DNA of 64,000 bases, from the NCBI RefSeq assembly GCF_001546115.1, contig NZ_KQ955211.1, forward strand, positions 156,435 through 220,434. Direction: 5' to 3'. The DNA is from Paracoccus aminovorans (GTDB taxonomy: Bacteria; Pseudomonadota; Alphaproteobacteria; Rhodobacterales; Rhodobacteraceae). The notes beneath the pieces were generated by a model. That model saw nothing but the letters and a program-made list of their open reading frames with translations. It ran no database searches and was not told where the DNA came from. The stretch's first letter is position 1, and every line of letters begins with the position of its first letter. The position numbers and the translations under genes are program-made. Shown here piece after piece: positions 8,054-17,276 of this stretch.

Positions 8054-9559
8054 ATGGACTGGACACCGCAAGGCAAGCATCTGATCGCGGGCGAATGGGT
8101 CGGGGGCGAGGCGACATTCCGCTCGGCCCCCGCGCATGGCCCGGCGCATGATTTCGCCAGCGGCACCGTCGATCTGGTGGATCGCGCCTGCGCCGCGGCC
8201 GAGGAGGCGTTCTGGACCTATGGCTGGACCGCGCGCGAAGAACGCGCGGCTTTCCTCGACGCCATCGCCGACGAGATCGAGGCGCGGGCCGAGGCGATCA
8301 CCGCCATCGGCACGCAGGAAACCGGCCTGCCCGAGGCCCGGCTGCAAGGCGAGCGTGGCCGCACCGTGGGCCAGTTGCGGCTGTTCGCGGACCATATCCG
8401 CAAGGGCGATTACCTCGACCGCCGCCACGACAAGGCGCTGCCGGACCGCCAGCCGCCGCGTCCCGACCTGCGGCTGATCCAGCGCCCGATCGGGCCGGTG
8501 GCGGTCTTCGGCGCCTCGAACTTCCCGCTGGCGTTCTCGACGGCGGGCGGCGACACCGCCTCGGCCCTGGCGGCGGGCTGCCCGGTGGTGGTCAAGGGCC
8601 ACCCCGCCCATCCCGGCACCGGCGAGATCGTGGCCGAGGCCATCCTTGCCGTCATCCGCGCCACCGGCATGCCCGCCGGCAGTTTCGGCTTCATCCACGG
8701 CGACCGGCACGAGACCGGCGCGGCGCTGGTGCAGCACCCGCTGATCCGCGCCGTCGGCTTCACCGGCAGCCTGGGCGGCGGCCGGGCGCTTTACGATCTT
8801 TGCGCCGCGCGGCCCGAGCCGATCCCCTTCTTCGGCGAACTCGGCAGCATCAACCCCTGTTTCGTGCTGCCCCATGCGCTGGCGGCGCGCGGCCAGCAGA
8901 TCGCGCGCGACTGGACCGCCAGCCTGACCATGGGCGCGGGGCAGTTCTGCACCAATCCGGGCCTGCTGGTGCTGCGCGCCGAGGATGCCGAGACCTTCAC
9001 CGCCGCCGCCGCCGAGGCGCTGACGGACGCCCCGGAACAGGTCATGCTGACCGATGGCATCGCCGAGGCCTATCGCGCAGGCGCCGCCCGTATCGGAGCC
9101 CATGCCGCGCCGGTGCTGGCCTGCGACAGCCGGGGCCGCAATGCGCGGCCCGGCATCTACCGGACCAGCGCGCGGGACTTCCTGCACAGCCACGCCCTGG
9201 GGGAAGAGGTCTTCGGCCCGCTTGGCCTTGTCGTCACCACCAGTTCGGACGACGAGATGCTGGGCCTTGCCCGCGCGCTGGACGGCCAGCTGACCGCCAC
9301 CTTGCAGATGGAGGCCGGCGACACCGCGCTGGCCCGCCGGCTGATGCCGGTCCTGGAACGCAAGGCCGGCCGGGTGCTGGCCAATGGCTGGCCCACCGGG
9401 GTCGAGGTCGCCGACGCCATGGTGCATGGCGGCCCTTACCCGGCATCGACGAATTTCGGCGCCACCAGCGTCGGCACCCTGGCGATCCGCCGCTTCCTGC
9501 GGCCGGTCTGTTTCCAGAACCTGCCCGACGCGCTGCTGCCGGAGGACTTGCGGGGCTGA
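8054..9559 (+). CDS. 2,5-dioxovalerate (alpha-ketoglutarate semialdehyde) dehydrogenase
   Basis: A 501-residue aldehyde dehydrogenase of the NADP-dependent ketoglutarate-semialdehyde subgroup. It would oxidise 2,5-dioxovalerate to 2-oxoglutarate and so deliver the sugar carbon to the TCA cycle. The cofactor loop and oxyanion Asn are in FGASNFPLAFSTAGGD, the general base Glu in FFGELGSINPCF and the nucleophile is Cys299 in GQFCTNPGL. ELGSINP is typical of this subgroup rather than of betaine or succinate semialdehyde enzymes. An AAGGAAAA ribosome site precedes the ATG, 10 bases after the sugar dehydrogenase. It is the last enzyme gene before the transporter genes of the same operon. Confidence 0.85.
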   Translation: MDWTPQGKHLIAGEWVGGEATFRSAPAHGPAHDFASGTVDLVDRACAAAEEAFWTYGWTAREERAAFLDAIADEIEARAEAITAIGTQETGLPEARLQGERGRTVGQLRLFADHIRKGDYLDRRHDKALPDRQPPRPDLRLIQRPIGPVAVFGASNFPLAFSTAGGDTASALAAGCPVVVKGHPAHPGTGEIVAEAILAVIRATGMPAGSFGFIHGDRHETGAALVQHPLIRAVGFTGSLGGGRALYDLCAARPEPIPFFGELGSINPCFVLPHALAARGQQIARDWTASLTMGAGQFCTNPGLLVLRAEDAETFTAAAAEALTDAPEQVMLTDGIAEAYRAGAARIGAHAAPVLACDSRGRNARPGIYRTSARDFLHSHALGEEVFGPLGLVVTTSSDDEMLGLARALDGQLTATLQMEAGDTALARRLMPVLERKAGRVLANGWPTGVEVADAMVHGGPYPASTNFGATSVGTLAIRRFLRPVCFQNLPDALLPEDLRG

Positions 9560-9600
9560 GAGGACAGCCCCGTAGAAAACGGTCATTGAGGGAGGAAACC

Positions 9601-10563
9601 ATGACCAGATTCCTGATGAGCACCGCCGCCGCTGCCGCGCTGGCGATCTCGGCCACGGCCGCGCTGGCCGAGGGCGAAACCATCGGCTTTTCCCAGATCG
9701 GCTCGGAATCCGGCTGGCGCGCGGCCGAGACCACGCTGACCAAGACCCAGGCCGAGGAACGCGGCCTGAAGCTGCAATTCTCGGACGCGCAGCAGAAGCA
9801 GGAAAACCAGATCGCCGCGATCCGCTCCTTCATCGCGCAGGGCGTGGACGCGATCCTGCTGGCCCCGGTCGTCGCCACCGGCTGGGACGCCGTGCTGCAA
9901 GAGGCCAAGGAGGCCGAGATCCCGGTCGTGCTTCTGGACCGGCAGGTGGACAGCTCGGACGATCTTTACCTGACCGCCGTCGGCTCGAACCTGGTGCATG
10001 AGGGCGAGGTCGCCGGCAAATGGCTGGTCGACACCGTCGGCGACAAGGAATGCCGCGTCGTCGAGTTGCAGGGCACCACAGGCTCCAGCCCCGCCATCGA
10101 CCGCAAGAAGGGCTTCGAGAACGCGCTGGCCGGCCATGACAATCTGAAGATCGTGCGCAGCCAGACCGGCGATTTCACCCGCGCCCAGGGCAAGGAGGTG
10201 ATGGAAAGCTTCCTGCAGGCCGAGAATGGCGGCAAGGACATCTGCGCGCTCTATGCCCATAACGACGACATGGCGGTCGGCGCGATCCAGGCCATCAAGG
10301 AGGCCGGGCTGAAGCCGGGCACCGACATCCTGGTCGTGTCCATCGACGGCGTGCCGGACCTGTTCCAGGCCATGGCCAATGGCGAGGCGAACGCCACCGT
10401 CGAGCTGACCCCGAACATGGCCGGCCCGGCCTTCGACGCGCTCGCCGCCTATTGGAAGGACGGCACCCAGCCGGCGAAGTTCCTGCAGACCGAGTCGAAG
10501 CTCTACACGCAAGCCGACGACCCGGCCGGCGAATACGAGCGCCGCAAGGGTCTGGGCTACTGA
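9601..10563 (+). CDS. ytfQ: YtfQ-like sugar ABC transporter substrate-binding protein
   Basis: A 320-residue periplasmic binding protein of the ribose/galactofuranose class. Residues 1-22 form a Sec signal peptide ending ALAEG. The mature start TIGFSQIGSESGWRAAET and the later ELQGTTGSSPAIDRKKGF and YAHNDDMAVGAIQAIKEAG are hallmarks of YtfQ. It is preceded by a strong GGGAGGAAACC ribosome site. YtfQ of E. coli binds galactofuranose and related furanoses; with the enzymes upstream, L-arabinofuranose or galactofuranose is the likely ligand. A stable hairpin follows the stop codon and may keep this message more abundant than the transporter genes. Confidence 0.9.
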   Translation: MTRFLMSTAAAAALAISATAALAEGETIGFSQIGSESGWRAAETTLTKTQAEERGLKLQFSDAQQKQENQIAAIRSFIAQGVDAILLAPVVATGWDAVLQEAKEAEIPVVLLDRQVDSSDDLYLTAVGSNLVHEGEVAGKWLVDTVGDKECRVVELQGTTGSSPAIDRKKGFENALAGHDNLKIVRSQTGDFTRAQGKEVMESFLQAENGGKDICALYAHNDDMAVGAIQAIKEAGLKPGTDILVVSIDGVPDLFQAMANGEANATVELTPNMAGPAFDALAAYWKDGTQPAKFLQTESKLYTQADDPAGEYERRKGLGY

Positions 10564-10573
10564 CAGCCGGCGG

Positions 10574-10598
10574 CCGGGCCGTCCATGCGGCGGCCCGG
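10574..10598 (+). terminator. Intercistronic stem-loop after ytfQ
   Basis: CCGGGCCG at 10574-10581 pairs perfectly with CGGCCCGG at 10591-10598 across a 9-base loop, directly after the ytfQ stop codon. No T run follows, so it is more likely a 3'-stabilising or partial attenuation hairpin than a full terminator. Such hairpins are common between binding-protein and ATPase genes and favour higher binding-protein levels. Confidence 0.6.
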
Positions 10599-10618
10599 AC
10601 CGAGCAAGGAGGGGCACG

Positions 10619-12115
10619 ATGCTGCTGACCATCCGGTCTTTGACCAAGACATTCCCGGGAACGAAGGCGCTGGACGCGGTGGATTTCGACTTGGCCGCCG
10701 GCGAGGTCCACGCGCTTCTGGGCGAGAACGGCGCCGGCAAGTCCACGCTGATCAAATGCCTGACCGGCGCCTATCGCCGCGACGGCGGCACCATCACCCT
10801 GGACGGCGCGCAGATCGACCCGCAATCCACGGTCGAGGCGCAGGAGCAGGGCATCGGCACCGTCTATCAAGAGGTGAACCTGCTGCCCAACCTGACCGTG
10901 GCGCAGAACCTGATGTTCGGCCGCGAGCCGCGCCGCTGGGGGCTGATCGACAGCCGCGCCCTGCGGGCCGAGGCGCGCGAGACGCTGCGGCCCTATGGCC
11001 TCGACATCGACGTGGACCGCGATCTGGGCAGCTATTCCGTCGCCATCCAGCAGATCGTCGCCATCGCCCGCGCCGTGGCGCTGTCGGGCAAGGTGCTAAT
11101 CCTGGACGAGCCGACCGCCAGCCTGGACGCGGCCGAGGTGCGCATGGTCTTCGACGTGGTGCGGGGGCTGCGCGAGCGCGGCCTGGGCATCGTCTTCGTG
11201 TCGCATTTCCTCGACCAGGTGTTTGACCTGACCGACCGCGTGACCGTGCTGCGGAACGGCCGCAAGATCGTGACCGAGCGCACGGCCGAGCTGGACCGGG
11301 TGAAGCTGATCGAGCACATGCTGGGCCGCGCGCTGGAGCATGAGGTGGCCGGGCAGGCCGCCCGGACCGCCGCCGCCCGCCCGTCCTTGCTGGAATTCCG
11401 CGGCTTCGGCCGGCGCGGCGTGGTCGAGCCCTTCGACCTGACCGTGGGGCAGGGCGAGGTGGTGGGGCTGGCGGGATTGCTGGGCTCGGGCCGGACCGAA
11501 AGCGCCGAGATGATGTTCGGCGTGCGCCCCGCGCAATCGGGCGAGGCCAGCGACGCGCAGTCCCGGCTGGACCTGTCCAGCCCGCGCGCCGCCATCGCCG
11601 AAGGCTTCGGCTTCGTCCCCGAAGAGCGCAAGACCGACGGCATCGTCGCCGAACTGTCGATCCGCGAGAACATCATCCTGGGCCTGCAGGCCCGGCGCGG
11701 CTGGGCGCGGCCGATTCCGCGCGCCGAACAGAACCGCATCGCCGACGACTATATCAAGCGGCTCGACATCCGCACCTCGGGCCGGGAAAAGCCCATCGGC
11801 GAGCTGTCCGGCGGCAACCAGCAAAAGGCGATCCTCGCCCGCTGGCTGGCGATGAACCCGCGCTTCCTGATCCTGGACGAGCCGACGCGCGGCATCGACG
11901 TCGGCGCCCATGCCGAGATCCTGCGCCTGATCCGCGAGCTGACCCAGGCCGGCATGTCGATCCTGCTGGTCTCCAGCGAGATCGACGAGCTGGTCGCCAG
12001 CGCCGACCGGGTGATCGTACTGCGCGACCGCCGCCATGTCGCAGAGCTGGACGGGCCGCGCGTGACCGGGGCCGAGATCATGCGCGCCATCGCCGGCGGG
12101 GAGGTGGCGGCATGA
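10619..12115 (+). CDS. ytfR: Sugar ABC transporter ATP-binding protein with two ATPase domains (YtfR)
   Basis: A 498-residue double ATPase of the carbohydrate CUT2 class that powers the importer at the inner membrane. The first domain has Walker A GENGAGKST (about residue 37), a Q-loop VYQEVNLLPN and Walker B LILDEPTASLD. The second domain has a degenerate Walker A (GLLGSGRTES, no lysine), an intact signature ELSGGNQQKAILARWL and Walker B LILDEPTRGID; this asymmetry is normal for the RbsA/MglA/YtfR family. A GGAGGGG ribosome site precedes the start. Its stop overlaps the next gene (ATGA). Confidence 0.92.
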   Translation: MLLTIRSLTKTFPGTKALDAVDFDLAAGEVHALLGENGAGKSTLIKCLTGAYRRDGGTITLDGAQIDPQSTVEAQEQGIGTVYQEVNLLPNLTVAQNLMFGREPRRWGLIDSRALRAEARETLRPYGLDIDVDRDLGSYSVAIQQIVAIARAVALSGKVLILDEPTASLDAAEVRMVFDVVRGLRERGLGIVFVSHFLDQVFDLTDRVTVLRNGRKIVTERTAELDRVKLIEHMLGRALEHEVAGQAARTAAARPSLLEFRGFGRRGVVEPFDLTVGQGEVVGLAGLLGSGRTESAEMMFGVRPAQSGEASDAQSRLDLSSPRAAIAEGFGFVPEERKTDGIVAELSIRENIILGLQARRGWARPIPRAEQNRIADDYIKRLDIRTSGREKPIGELSGGNQQKAILARWLAMNPRFLILDEPTRGIDVGAHAEILRLIRELTQAGMSILLVSSEIDELVASADRVIVLRDRRHVAELDGPRVTGAEIMRAIAGGEVAA

Positions 12116-13131
12116 CCCTGCTGAAACGCATTGCCCCGCAACTGGTGGCGCTGGCGCTGCTGGTGGCGCTGGTGACGGTGTTCTATCCGGATTTCCTGAA
12201 GATCGGCATCAGCGGCGACCGGCTGGTCGGGCCGATGATCGACGTCTTGAAGCGCGGCGCGCCGGTGGCGCTCTTGGCGGTGGGCATGACGCTGGTCATC
12301 GCCACGCGCGGCATCGACCTGTCGGTCGGCACCACCATGGCGATCTGCGGCGCGGTCGCCGCATGGGCCGTGGCCGGCGGCTGGGGGCTGGTGCCCGCGC
12401 TGCTCTTGGCGCTGGCCGCCGGTGCGCTCGCGGGGCTGTGGAACGGGCTCTTGGTCGCCGTGGTCGGCATCCAGCCTTTCGTCGCCACGCTGATCCTGAT
12501 GACCATGGGGCGCGGCATCGCCCAGCTGATCACCGAAGGGCGCATCCTGACCTTCACCGACGCAGGCTTCGCCTTCTTCGGCTCGGGCAGCCTCTTGGGC
12601 CTGCCGGTGCCGGCCTGGCTGTGGCTGGCCTGCGGGTTGGGCATGGCGGCGCTGATGCGGCGCACCGCGCTTGGCCTGCTGGTCGAATCCATCGGCATCA
12701 ACCGCCGCGCCAGCGCCCTGGCCGGGGTGAACGCCACGGTGCTGCTGATCGCGGTCTATGTCGTCTCGGGGCTTTGCGCGGCGCTGGCCGGGATCGTCGT
12801 CACCGCCGACATCCGCGGGGCGGACGCCAATAATGCCGGACTGTGGCTGGAGCTTGACGCCATCCTGGCCGTGGTGATCGGCGGCAATTCCCTGCTGGGC
12901 GGGCGGTTCTCCATCATCGCCTCGCTCTTGGGCGCGCTCATCATCCAGACCATCGACACCGGCATCCTGCTGGCCGGGTTCCCGTCCGAATACAATCTGG
13001 TCATCAAGGCCGGGCTGGTGCTGGTGATCCTGGTGCTGCAATCGCCGCGCATCGCCGCGGAATGGCGGCTGTGGCGCGACAGCCACCGCGCCAGCCGCGA
13101 GGCCGCGCTGCAACGAGGAGCCGCGAAATGA
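12112..13131 (+). CDS. ytfT: Sugar ABC transporter permease (YtfT)
   Basis: A 339-residue CUT2-class permease with about eight to ten membrane helices. The conserved cytoplasmic-loop block GMTLVIATRGIDLSVGTTMA (residues 59-78) is the family signature, and VVIGGNSLLGGRFSI near the C-terminus is the conserved late segment. It starts inside the ytfR stop (ATGA) and its own stop overlaps yjfF, so the three genes are translationally coupled. It should form a heterodimeric channel with YjfF. Confidence 0.9.
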   Translation: MTLLKRIAPQLVALALLVALVTVFYPDFLKIGISGDRLVGPMIDVLKRGAPVALLAVGMTLVIATRGIDLSVGTTMAICGAVAAWAVAGGWGLVPALLLALAAGALAGLWNGLLVAVVGIQPFVATLILMTMGRGIAQLITEGRILTFTDAGFAFFGSGSLLGLPVPAWLWLACGLGMAALMRRTALGLLVESIGINRRASALAGVNATVLLIAVYVVSGLCAALAGIVVTADIRGADANNAGLWLELDAILAVVIGGNSLLGGRFSIIASLLGALIIQTIDTGILLAGFPSEYNLVIKAGLVLVILVLQSPRIAAEWRLWRDSHRASREAALQRGAAK

Positions 13132-14090
13132 ACACCCGCGCCCTGCCGCTTTACGCGACCGCCGTGATCTTCCTGCTGGCCTATCTGCTGTGCTGGCTGC
13201 AATTCCCGAACATCCTTTCGACGCGGGTGATCGGCAACCTGCTGACCGACAACGCCTATCTGGGCATCGTCGCGGTCGGCATGACGCTGGTGATCCTGTC
13301 GGGTGGCATCGACCTGTCGGTGGGCAGCGTCATCGCCTTTTCCGGCGTGTTCATTGCCGTGATCCTGCGCGAGACGTCGCTGCACCCGCTGGTCGTCTTC
13401 GCCCTGCTCTTGGCGCTGACCACCGCCTTCGGCGCGGCCATGGGCTTCCTGATCGACCGGCTGGCCATGCCCGCCTTCATCGTCACGCTGGCCGGCATGT
13501 TCCTGGCGCGCGGCACGGCCTATATGCTGTCGATCGACTCGGTGCCGATCGCGCATCCGTTCTACAAGACCCTGCAATCGGCCTATTGGCTGATGCCGGG
13601 CAAGGGCCGGCTGACGCTGATCGGGGTCGTCATGCTGCTGACGGTGCTGGCGGGCATGGTCGTCGCCCACAAGACTCGCTTCGGCGCATCCGTCTATGCG
13701 CTTGGCGGCGGCGAGGCGACGGCGCGGCTGATGGGCGTCCGGCAGGGCCGCACGACCATGCTGGTCTATGCCTTTTCGGGGCTGATGGCCGGGCTCTCGG
13801 GCATCGTGTTTTCCATCTACACCGGCTCGGGCTATTCGCTGGCGACGGTGGGGACAGAGCTGACCGCCATCGCGGCGGTGGTGATCGGCGGCACGCTGCT
13901 GACCGGGGGCGCAGGCTATATGTTCGGCACGCTGGTCGGCGTGCTGACCATGGGGCTGATCCAGACCTACATCGTCTTCGACGGCACGCTGTCGAGCTGG
14001 TGGACCAAGATCGTCATCGGCGTGCTGCTGCTGGTCTTCATCCTGCTGCAGAAGGGGCTGCTGAAACTGTCGCAATCCCGTCTGGCGTGA
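13128..14090 (+). CDS. yjfF: Sugar ABC transporter permease (YjfF)
   Basis: A 320-residue second permease of the YtfQRT-YjfF galactofuranose-type importer. The same signature as in YtfT is present (GMTLVILSGGIDLSVGS, about residues 46-62), with AVVIGGTLLTGGAGYMFGT near residue 255. The start overlaps the ytfT stop by four bases. It ends 65 bases before the T6SS locus; I see no terminator there, so some read-through into the T6SS genes is possible. Confidence 0.9.
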   Translation: MNTRALPLYATAVIFLLAYLLCWLQFPNILSTRVIGNLLTDNAYLGIVAVGMTLVILSGGIDLSVGSVIAFSGVFIAVILRETSLHPLVVFALLLALTTAFGAAMGFLIDRLAMPAFIVTLAGMFLARGTAYMLSIDSVPIAHPFYKTLQSAYWLMPGKGRLTLIGVVMLLTVLAGMVVAHKTRFGASVYALGGGEATARLMGVRQGRTTMLVYAFSGLMAGLSGIVFSIYTGSGYSLATVGTELTAIAAVVIGGTLLTGGAGYMFGTLVGVLTMGLIQTYIVFDGTLSSWWTKIVIGVLLLVFILLQKGLLKLSQSRLA

Positions 14091-14155
14091 TCGCGAAGGT
14101 TGCGGTTCCCGTCCGCTGCTTTCATAGTCGGCGCGGGCAGCGATGAGACGGCGGA

Positions 14156-14740
14156 ATGGACGCAAGCGCGGCGGATGAAAAGACCAAGCCTCCCCGGCGG
14201 ATGCTGCGGGAGGCCGCGCCGTCGGCGCTGTTCGCCGAGATCCCGCAGCTGGCCGAGCTGGTCAAGCTGCGCCCGCGCGAGGCCGAGGAGGGGCTGGCCT
14301 TCCTGCACCGGCTGCGCGCCTCGACCACGCCGGAAGAGGCTGTGACCTTCACCGCCTTCGCCGCCCTGCCCAGCGTCGCGGCGGGCTGGGGCTATGAATG
14401 CCTGCGGCTGATGGCCGACCACCTGCAACCGCAGGAGCGCCCGGCGATGCAGCAGATCGCTGCTTGGCTGGCGCAGCCCACGACCCGGCAGCGGCACGAG
14501 ATCATGCGCGCGGCGCTTTGGGCGCCGACCCGCAGCCCCTCGGTCCTGCTGGCGCTGGCGGTGGGCTGGTCCACGGGCACGCCGGCGCCGAACGACCCCG
14601 AACGCTCGGCCCCGCACAAGGCACCGGTGGCGCTGAACAGCGCGGTGCTGTCCTGCCTTGCGCGGGCGGACCTGTCGCGGCGGTCGTTCTATCTTGCGCG
14701 TTTCCTGGATATGGCCGAGGCGCTGTTTCGTGCCTATTGA
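14156..14740 (+). CDS. Unrecognised protein at the head of the T6SS locus
   Basis: A 194-residue soluble protein without signal peptide or clear membrane helix. I do not recognise the family with confidence. It is largely helical by composition, with PRRMLREAAPSALFAEIPQL near the start, a Leu/Ala-rich middle and a SRRSFYLARFLDMAEALFRAY end. It lies 6 bases before the FHA gene tagH and in the same direction, so it is almost certainly cotranscribed with the T6SS genes. Its repeated-helix character and place next to the FHA protein make a role in T6SS regulation or assembly plausible, but that is inference from position alone. Confidence 0.7.
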   Translation: MDASAADEKTKPPRRMLREAAPSALFAEIPQLAELVKLRPREAEEGLAFLHRLRASTTPEEAVTFTAFAALPSVAAGWGYECLRLMADHLQPQERPAMQQIAAWLAQPTTRQRHEIMRAALWAPTRSPSVLLALAVGWSTGTPAPNDPERSAPHKAPVALNSAVLSCLARADLSRRSFYLARFLDMAEALFRAY

Positions 14741-14746
14741 CAAGAT

Positions 14747-15883
14747 ATGACCCTGACCCTGCAAATCGAGAACTTCCATGTGCTGGACGACGGCGGCCCG
14801 GTCAGCGTCGCCGTGCCGCAGCGCGGGCTGCAGGTCGGCCGCCGCTCGGGCATGGACTGGGTGCTGCCCGACGCCAGCCGCCATATCTCGGGCCATCATT
14901 TCGACGTGGGGTTCGAGGAGGGGCGCTGGCTGCTGCGCGACCGTTCGACCAACGGCACCTTCCTGCAAGGCCATCGCCACCGGCTGGACGGGCCGCATGT
15001 CCTGCGCCACGGCGACCGCTTCCAGGTCGGGCAATATGTGGTGGTGGCGCTGTTCGACCAGCCGGAGGGCGCGCCGATGACGCCGGGCTCGCTGCCCGAG
15101 CATCGCGTGGACAGTCCGGTGGACGAGCCGGTGATCGACGACCCCTGGGCGCTTGCCCCGGCACCCGCGCCCATCGACGTGACGCCGCCTTCCGACACGC
15201 GGCGCGGCCCGGATTTCGCCAGCGACTTCATGGCCTTTCCCAGCCCTGCGCCCGAAGCCGCCCCCGCGCCGGTGGCGCCCGCCCCGGCCCCTGCGCCCCC
15301 GGCCGAGGACGCCTCGGCCGTGCTGCGCGCCTTTTGCGAAGGCGCGGGCCTGCCGCCCGACCTGGCGCGCAATGTCGCGGCCGAGGATCTGGCCCGCGCG
15401 CTTGGCCAGGCCCTGCGCGCCGTCGCGGGCCAGGTCATGGCCGGCTTGCAGGACCGGGCGGCGGCGCGGCATTTCACCCGCTCGGCCGAGCGCACCATGC
15501 GCGGCGCCAGCGACAACAACCCGCTGAAATTCCTGCCCGATGCCGGCGAGGCGCTGGAGGCGCTGTTCCTGCGCCCGCGCGCCGGCTTCCTGACCGGCGC
15601 CGCCGGTTTCGACGCGGCGCTTGGCGACCTGCGCCGCCACCAGACCGCGCTTTTCGCCGCGCTGCAACCGGCGCTGCTGGGCCTGGTCGGCGATCTCGCG
15701 CCCGAGCGGATCGAGGGCGAGGTCAAGGGCGGCGGGCTGATGGGCAACCGCAAGGCCAAGGCCTGGGATGAATATGTCGCGCGCTGGGATGCCCGCACCG
15801 CCAGCGAGAACGGCATCCTGGACGAATTCCTGCGCCTGTTCGCCGAAGCCTATCGCAAGGCCCATGACGGTGGCGCGCCGTGA
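14747..15883 (+). CDS. tagH: T6SS-associated FHA-domain protein TagH
   Basis: A 378-residue cytoplasmic protein that reads threonine phosphorylation in T6SS control. An N-terminal FHA domain spans about residues 20-105, with GRRSGMDWVLPD, SRHISGHHF and RDRSTNGTFLQGH giving the Gly-Arg, Ser-x-x-His and Asn-Gly phosphothreonine-binding residues. A Pro/Ala-rich linker (about 140-190) leads to the C-terminal domain found in T6SS FHA proteins, including NPLKFLPDAGEALEALF and a late segment rich in Lys and Trp. Partners are expected to be PpkA, PppA and a phosphorylated apparatus protein; TssL in this window has a suitable TVF motif near its N-terminus. Confidence 0.9.
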   Translation: MTLTLQIENFHVLDDGGPVSVAVPQRGLQVGRRSGMDWVLPDASRHISGHHFDVGFEEGRWLLRDRSTNGTFLQGHRHRLDGPHVLRHGDRFQVGQYVVVALFDQPEGAPMTPGSLPEHRVDSPVDEPVIDDPWALAPAPAPIDVTPPSDTRRGPDFASDFMAFPSPAPEAAPAPVAPAPAPAPPAEDASAVLRAFCEGAGLPPDLARNVAAEDLARALGQALRAVAGQVMAGLQDRAAARHFTRSAERTMRGASDNNPLKFLPDAGEALEALFLRPRAGFLTGAAGFDAALGDLRRHQTALFAALQPALLGLVGDLAPERIEGEVKGGGLMGNRKAKAWDEYVARWDARTASENGILDEFLRLFAEAYRKAHDGGAP

Positions 15884-15898
15884 CGAGAGGATTTCGCT

Positions 15899-17209
15899 TT
15901 GGCTGATTTCAACGTGCTGGAACCCGTGGCCGCAGAGCCGCCCTGCGGACCCGACCTGGAGGCGCAGGAGGACGACGCCTTCCTCGACTATTACTACGAG
16001 GCGGAATCGCGCCTGCCCGAACGCTATTTCATCCCCGGCAACCCGGGCGACCGGCGCGAGGACCGGCTGTTCGACCCGCGCTCGGTCGATCTGGCGGCCG
16101 AGACCGCGGCGATCCGAGGGCTGCTGGCGCGGTCGCGCGACCTGCGGCTGCTGAGCCTGCTCGCACGGTTCCAGATCCTGGCCGGGCGGCTTGAGGATTT
16201 CACCGCCACGGTCGAGGACATGGCGGCGGCGCTGGCGCAATGGCCGGACGATCTGCATCCGCAGGGCAGCGCGCGCCGCGCCGCCATCGAGGCGCTGAAC
16301 GCCCAGGCGACCGCGGTGATGCCGCTCATGCACCTCTCGGTGGTGCCGAACGGCGAAGTGACGTTGCGTCGCTATATGGTGGTGACCGGCAAGGCCAGCC
16401 CGCGCGAATCCGAACAGGATCTGGCGGGCTCGGACTTCCTGGGCGCGCTGCGTTCGGAGGCCAATCTGCGCGCGGTGACGCAGGTGCATGAGCGGCTGTC
16501 GCGGCTGCTGGACGCGCTGCACCGCATCGCGGCGCTGGCGGCGGGGCAGGGCTTCCGCCCCGACCTGGCCGCGCTGCGCGATGCGGTGGCCGAGATGCAG
16601 GCCATGATCGCCGCCGCCCGGCCCGAGCTGTCGCCTTGGCAGGCCGCGCCCGAACCCGAGGCGCCGACCCCCGCCGCGGACCCGGCCGTCGCCGATGCGC
16701 CCGCGCCGCTGCCCGCCCCGCCGGCGGGCGAACGCCCGGTCCCCGACCGCGCCGCGGCCGAGGCGGCGCTGGACGCGGCGCGCGCCTGGCTGGCCGCGCA
16801 GGAGCCCTCGTCCCCGGCGCTGATGCTGGTCGCGCAGGCGCGCGCGCTGATCGGCCGCCCGCTGGTCGAGGCGCTGGAGATGCTGATGCCGCAGCAGGCC
16901 GGCGTCGCGGTGCTGCGCATTGGCCAGGGCACGCCCTTCGCCCTGCCGATGGAGCGGCTGAAGGCGCTGACCCAGGCCGGGCTGGAAGGCCGCCCCGCGG
17001 CCGTGGCTGCGCCCGCCGCGCCGCCGCCGATCGCCCGCCGCGCCGACCTGGTCGCCACGCTGCAGGGCGTCGAGGGCTATTTCGCCACCCATGAGCCGGC
17101 CAGCCCGGTGCCGTTGCTTCTGGCCAAGGCGCGTGACATGCTGCACAAGCGTTTTGACGCCATCGTGGCGGAATTGCTTGCCCAGGCGGGTTCCGGCGGG
17201 GAAACTTAG
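15899..17209 (+). CDS. tssA: T6SS component TssA (ImpA family)
   Basis: A 436-residue TssA, the cytoplasmic cap protein that guides sheath and tube assembly from the baseplate. It begins at a TTG codon preceded by a good GAGAGG ribosome site; no ATG fits better. The ImpA N-terminal domain covers about residues 8-140 and contains the acidic start LEPVAAEPPCGPDLEA. A proline/alanine linker follows at about 245-280. The C-terminal half contains two related segments, EPSSPALMLVAQAR near residue 300 and EPASPVPLLLAKAR near residue 400, so an internal duplication is visible. The gene sits between tagH and tssB. Confidence 0.88.
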   Translation: MADFNVLEPVAAEPPCGPDLEAQEDDAFLDYYYEAESRLPERYFIPGNPGDRREDRLFDPRSVDLAAETAAIRGLLARSRDLRLLSLLARFQILAGRLEDFTATVEDMAAALAQWPDDLHPQGSARRAAIEALNAQATAVMPLMHLSVVPNGEVTLRRYMVVTGKASPRESEQDLAGSDFLGALRSEANLRAVTQVHERLSRLLDALHRIAALAAGQGFRPDLAALRDAVAEMQAMIAAARPELSPWQAAPEPEAPTPAADPAVADAPAPLPAPPAGERPVPDRAAAEAALDAARAWLAAQEPSSPALMLVAQARALIGRPLVEALEMLMPQQAGVAVLRIGQGTPFALPMERLKALTQAGLEGRPAAVAAPAAPPPIARRADLVATLQGVEGYFATHEPASPVPLLLAKARDMLHKRFDAIVAELLAQAGSGGET

Positions 17210-17276
17210 GGCAGTTTTGCGGAATTGACTCGCCGGGTGTTTTACAGTTTGCCTTGCGCAATGGAGGATTGATCTG

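Noticed and set aside
17210..17276. Promoter before tssB
   Set aside because: TTGACT is present but no convincing -10 lies at the right distance.
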